From: JAIVGZ01 sp964552205
GTDB taxonomy: Bacteria; Pseudomonadota; Gammaproteobacteria; Natronospirales; JAIVGZ01
Assembly (NCBI GenBank): GCA_964552205.1
Contig: CAZKFT010000012.1
Location: forward strand, 1-51,888
DNA length: 51,888 nucleotides
Reading direction: 5' to 3'
Part shown: positions 49,157-51,888 of the stretch, one piece after another
Position numbering within the stretch: the first letter of the stretch is position 1
Layout: the number at the start of each line of letters is the position of its first letter
The notes under the pieces: model-generated
What the model was told of the DNA's origin: nothing
Databases searched by the model: none
The model's input: only the letters and a program-made list of their open reading frames with translations
Program-made: the position numbers and the translations under genes

Positions 49157-50044
49157 ATGCCCGACCAAGAGCAGCCGCTGAAGTCATTTGCCGTCATCGG
49201 TGCGTTGCTTGTCGTCTATGTTGTCTGGGGATCTACCTACCTCGCGATTCGATTCGCCCTTGAAAGTTTCCCCCCGTTCTTCTTTGCTGGCATCCGCTTT
49301 GCGGTAGCGGGCATTCTTTTCTATCTTTGGTTGCGGTTACGCGGCCATGCCCCGCCGACTCCTGTGCAATGGCGTTCCGCCGCATTACTGGGGGTTTTGC
49401 TTCTGACAGCGGGTAACGGCGGCGTGGTTTACGCGCAGCAGTATGTCGGTTCGGCTCTTGCTGCCACCATGGTGGCCACCGTGCCGTTGTGGGCGGCACT
49501 GTTCGCGGGTCTTTGGGGCCGGTGGCCGGTGCGCCTCGAGTGGGTCGGGCTTGCCATCGGCTTTGCCGGGATTGTCCTGCTCAATCTGGAGGGGGACTTT
49601 GTGGCCCGGCCCATGATGGCGCTGGTTTTGGCGGCGGCCGCTGCCAGCTGGGCGTTCGGGTCTCTCTACAGCCGCAGGATTGATGTCGCTGCGGGGCCCA
49701 TGAATGCTGCAACACAGATGCTGATGGCCGGCATTTTCATGCTGGCGATTAGCGTGTTCCGTGGTGAGGTCGTTACCAGCGCGCCCACCCTGAAATCCGT
49801 GCTGGCGGTGGTGTATCTCATTGTCTTCGGTAGCATTCTGGCGTTCAGCGCGTATGTGTGGCTGGTGGCCAATACGCGATCAACGGTGGCCACCAGCTAC
49901 GCCTATGTGAATCCCTTGGTGGCGGTGGCGCTGGGCATGACGCTTGCGGGAGAACGTATAGGCGCCATCGGGTTCGTCGCCATCGGTCTGGTTCTGGCTG
50001 GGGTAGCGCTCCTGCTTCGCGAGGGCGCGCGTCGGACTGCCTAG
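49157..50044 (+). CDS. EamA-domain DMT-family exporter (YedA-like)
   Basis: A 295-residue inner-membrane protein with ten helices in two EamA repeats. The first reads VVYVVWGSTYLAIRFALESF and the second begins near ALVLAAAAASWAFGSLYSRR. The blocks AQQYVGSALAATMVATVP and ATSYAYVNPLVAVALG are typical of the YedA/RhtA-like drug and metabolite exporters. The substrate is unknown. Its stop overlaps that of the convergent LysR gene within CTAG. Confidence 0.92.
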   Translation: MPDQEQPLKSFAVIGALLVVYVVWGSTYLAIRFALESFPPFFFAGIRFAVAGILFYLWLRLRGHAPPTPVQWRSAALLGVLLLTAGNGGVVYAQQYVGSALAATMVATVPLWAALFAGLWGRWPVRLEWVGLAIGFAGIVLLNLEGDFVARPMMALVLAAAAASWAFGSLYSRRIDVAAGPMNAATQMLMAGIFMLAISVFRGEVVTSAPTLKSVLAVVYLIVFGSILAFSAYVWLVANTRSTVATSYAYVNPLVAVALGMTLAGERIGAIGFVAIGLVLAGVALLLREGARRTA

Positions 50045-50955
50045 CGACAGCCAACCTCCCAATACGGATCGCTGTCACTAAAGCGGTCGGCAAAGAAGTC
50101 AATCAACAGTCGTACTTTGGTGGAGAGATGCCGGCGGTGTGGGTACACCGCGTGCAAGCCGAGCTCGGGGGATTTCCAGTCGGGCATCAATTGCACCAGC
50201 TGCCCATCGCGAATGGCCTGCCCCACGATGAAGGTCGGTTGCAAGGCGATGCCAAGTCCAGCCAGCGTCGCAGTGAGTATGGCGTCGCCGCTGTTGGCAT
50301 CCAGATTACCTTTGACCTGCACGGTTTGGAGCCCGCCCGGGCCATCGAAACGCCAATCCCGTCCTTGCGATGAGTAGCTATAGGTCAGGCAGTTGTGGGA
50401 GACGAGCTCGCTGGGATGCATTGGCGTCCCATGTGCTTCGAGGTAATCGGGGGAAGCGCACAGCACCAAGCGCACGGGTGCGAGCCTTCGTGCGACCAAC
50501 GAAGAGTCGGCAAGGTTGCCAATACGCAGTGCAAGGTCGTAACCCTCTTCAACCAGGTTGACGAGGCGGTCGTTCAGACTCAACTCGATACTGGATCGTG
50601 GGTGCTGGTTGAGGAAGTCCGGCAAACATGGGGCCACGTGCAGGATGCCGAAACTCATCGGTGCGTTCAGGCGCAATGTCCCTCTGGCCTCATTGCTCAG
50701 ATCCGAGACGGAACTGTCCAGCGATTCGAGTTCTGCCAATAGGAGAACACATCGCTCGTAGTAGGCGCGGCCAGCTTCCGTGAGGCTCAATCGACGGGTG
50801 GTACGGTTCAACAGGCGCGTGCCCAGGTTGTCCTCAAGCTGCTGCACCAGTCGGCTCACCATGGCGCGGGAGAGGTTCAAATGCTCGGCAGCTGCGGTGA
50901 ATCCACCAGCCTCGACCACTCGGGCAAAAGCCGTCATTGCGCGTAGTTTGTCCAC
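50041..50955 (-). CDS. LysR-family transcriptional regulator
   Basis: A 304-residue regulator. The N-terminal winged helix reads MTAFARVVEAGGFTAAAEHL, then NLSRAMVSRLVQQLEDNLG as recognition helix, and LLNRTTRRLSLTEAG as wing. The effector domain (about 90-300) is of the CrgA/DmlR/AaeR subgroup (RLNAPMSFGILHVAP, LVARRLAPVRLVLCASP). The start codon is GTG 50955. It is divergent from doxX across 92 bases and is the likely regulator of the doxX-dioxygenase operon. Confidence 0.94.
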   Translation of the reverse strand: MDKLRAMTAFARVVEAGGFTAAAEHLNLSRAMVSRLVQQLEDNLGTRLLNRTTRRLSLTEAGRAYYERCVLLLAELESLDSSVSDLSNEARGTLRLNAPMSFGILHVAPCLPDFLNQHPRSSIELSLNDRLVNLVEEGYDLALRIGNLADSSLVARRLAPVRLVLCASPDYLEAHGTPMHPSELVSHNCLTYSYSSQGRDWRFDGPGGLQTVQVKGNLDANSGDAILTATLAGLGIALQPTFIVGQAIRDGQLVQLMPDWKSPELGLHAVYPHRRHLSTKVRLLIDFFADRFSDSDPYWEVGCR

Positions 50956-51047
50956 TTATCGTTACCAATATGGTGAATGAATGATGGATTGTAACCCATA
51001 ACGAAGCGGCATAGAGTAAGGCTTCATCCACTGAAGGGGTCAACGCC
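50956..51047. promoter_or_regulatory. LysR-doxX divergent regulatory region
   Basis: A candidate doxX promoter is TTGTAA (50989-50994), a 17-base spacer and TAGAGT (51012-51017). On the minus strand TACAAT at 50993-50988 may serve lysR. Possible operators are the inverted repeat GTTAC (50961-50965) / GTAAC (50991-50995) and the short palindrome ACCA-ATA-TGGT (50964-50974). AAGGGG lies before doxX. Assignments are by eye. Confidence 0.4.
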
Positions 51048-51452
51048 ATGTCTGCAATCGAACGCTACATTCCATTGGGAGGTCGAGCACTGCTCGCACT
51101 CATCTTCTTGCTGAGCGGTTTCGGCAAGGTCACCGGTTTCGCTGGCACCGTCGGCTATATGGAAGCCTATGGCATGCCCATGGCTTCGTTCCTGCTCGTC
51201 GGCGCCATCATTTTCGAACTAGGCGGCGGCTTGTCGCTGCTGCTTGGGTTCAAGGCGCGTCTGGGTGCCCTCGCACTCATCATCTTCACCATCCCGGCCA
51301 CCTTGATCTTTCACGCGTTCTGGTCGGTGCCTGCCGAGGCTGCCATGGCGGAGCAGATCAACTTCCTGAAGAACATTGCCATCATCGGTGGCCTGTTGAT
51401 GGTAGTGGCCTACGGGTCGGGCCCTCTCAGCCTGGATAAGGGCAAGGCGTGA
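51048..51452 (+). CDS. DoxX-family membrane protein
   Basis: A 134-residue protein with four transmembrane helices. The first, RALLALIFLLSGFGKVTGF, has the DoxX-family SGxxK motif, followed by GAIIFELGGGLSLLLGF and the C-terminal block NFLKNIAIIGGLLMVVAYG. Function is poorly defined; DoxX relatives are linked to redox and thiosulfate metabolism or oxidative stress. The stop overlaps the next start codon (GTGA). Confidence 0.9.
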   Translation: MSAIERYIPLGGRALLALIFLLSGFGKVTGFAGTVGYMEAYGMPMASFLLVGAIIFELGGGLSLLLGFKARLGALALIIFTIPATLIFHAFWSVPAEAAMAEQINFLKNIAIIGGLLMVVAYGSGPLSLDKGKA

Positions 51453-51888
51453 CCACCACGCTATTCCTGTCCCACGGTGCGCCGACGCTGGCGCTTGAGC
51501 CGACGCCGGCGCACCGTTTTCTGCGCACATTGTCAGAGCATGTCGTGACACCCTCAGCCATCATCATGGTGTCGGCACATTGGGAATGTGCGCAACCAAC
51601 CGTGACGGCGCATCCACAGCCGGACACCATCCACGACTTTAGAGGCTTCCCGTCGCCGCTGTATCAACTGCAGTACCCGGCGTCTGGAAACCCGGGGCTG
51701 GCCTTGGAGGTTGCAGAGGGTTTGCGTCGGCAGGGGTGGGATGCGCGGCTCGATGCGCAGCGCGGGCTGGATCACGGCGCTTGGGTGCCGCTGTCGCTGG
51801 CATGGCCGCAGGCGAATCTGCCGGTGGTGCAACTGTCGTTGATTGGCGGTGCCGATGCGCGCACCCACTACGCGCTGGGCCAAGCACT
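51449..51888 (+). CDS. class III extradiol ring-cleavage dioxygenase (DODA/YgiD type), 3' end outside window
   Basis: About 146 residues are visible from GTG 51449 and the frame is still open at the window end. TTLFLSHGAPTLAL holds the first metal His of the LigB superfamily. IIMVSAHWE, TIHDFRGFP and GLDHGAWVPL hold further metal or catalytic His residues of the zinc-dependent DODA/YgiD enzymes (4,5-DOPA dioxygenase). The pairing with doxX and a LysR regulator recurs in many proteobacteria. The natural substrate in bacteria is uncertain. Confidence 0.92.
   Translation, partial: MTTTLFLSHGAPTLALEPTPAHRFLRTLSEHVVTPSAIIMVSAHWECAQPTVTAHPQPDTIHDFRGFPSPLYQLQYPASGNPGLALEVAEGLRRQGWDARLDAQRGLDHGAWVPLSLAWPQANLPVVQLSLIGGADARTHYALGQA

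Noticed and set aside
1..51888. tRNA, rRNA, riboswitch or integrative element
   Set aside because: I saw no cloverleaf, rRNA segment, recognisable riboswitch aptamer, attachment-site repeat, integrase or transposase gene in the window.

Overview
The window is a gene-dense, GC-rich piece of a gammaproteobacterial chromosome, probably a draft or metagenome-assembled genome. It has four gaps of exactly 100 N. The lineage is supported by the block cytochrome c4 / dsbA / engB / sRNA locus / polA / lysA-lptM, by adjacent tamA-tamB, and by tatABC, trkA-trkH, typA and uvrD. A member of or near the Xanthomonadales (Lysobacterales) fits the style of the promoters and lipoproteins, but no rRNA is present to settle it. 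I found no tRNA, rRNA, CRISPR array, prophage, integrase or transposase gene.

Layout. 1-2656 (minus): cytochrome c4, two DsbA-like proteins and a Sel1-repeat protein in one operon. 2736-3344: engB. 3347-3491: a probable small RNA on the minus strand between polA and engB, with a sigma-E-type promoter, three hairpins with C-rich loops and an intrinsic terminator. 3524-10176 (minus): nhaP2, a small membrane protein, a thioesterase, lptM, lysA and polA, mostly with overlapping ends. 10214-10870: an esterase. 10867-21709 (minus): SLC13 transporter, PlsB-like acyltransferase, FecR-like secreted protein, CHASE2 nucleotide cyclase, tamA, tamB. 21751-30525 (plus): uvrD, trkA, trkH, a LOG-family protein, homoserine kinase, TRAP permeases. 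30536-35567: an accessory stretch (GNAT, a broken DUF1801 gene, PaiB-like protein, lipoprotein methyltransferase, acyltransferase-3, TRAP binding protein, DUF2007). 35596-40636: typA, pip, dtd, hisA-like, tatABC. 40648-41450: beta-barrel protein and small lipoprotein. 41564-49109: a peptide-use block (POT transporter, two YfcC carriers, S9 peptidase, M20 hydrolase). 49157-51888: DMT transporter, LysR regulator, DoxX, extradiol dioxygenase.

How the genes work together. Much of the window serves the cell envelope: thiol oxidation, haem protein, outer-membrane assembly (TamAB), lipoproteins, Tat export, and a putative envelope-stress sRNA. Ion and solute homeostasis forms a second theme (TrkAH, NhaP2, SLC13, TRAP). 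Peptide uptake and hydrolysis forms a third.

Most notable observations: the sRNA locus; in-frame palindromic REP-like repeats inside homoserine kinase; a HisA-like protein with Asn at the catalytic Asp8 position; a recurring TANNAT box 6-11 bases before ATG, which suggests leaderless mRNAs; and a small lipoprotein that resembles the start of a TonB-receptor plug. Two of the four gaps are flanked by exact 55-base duplications, which marks them as assembly-graph joints and not true gaps.
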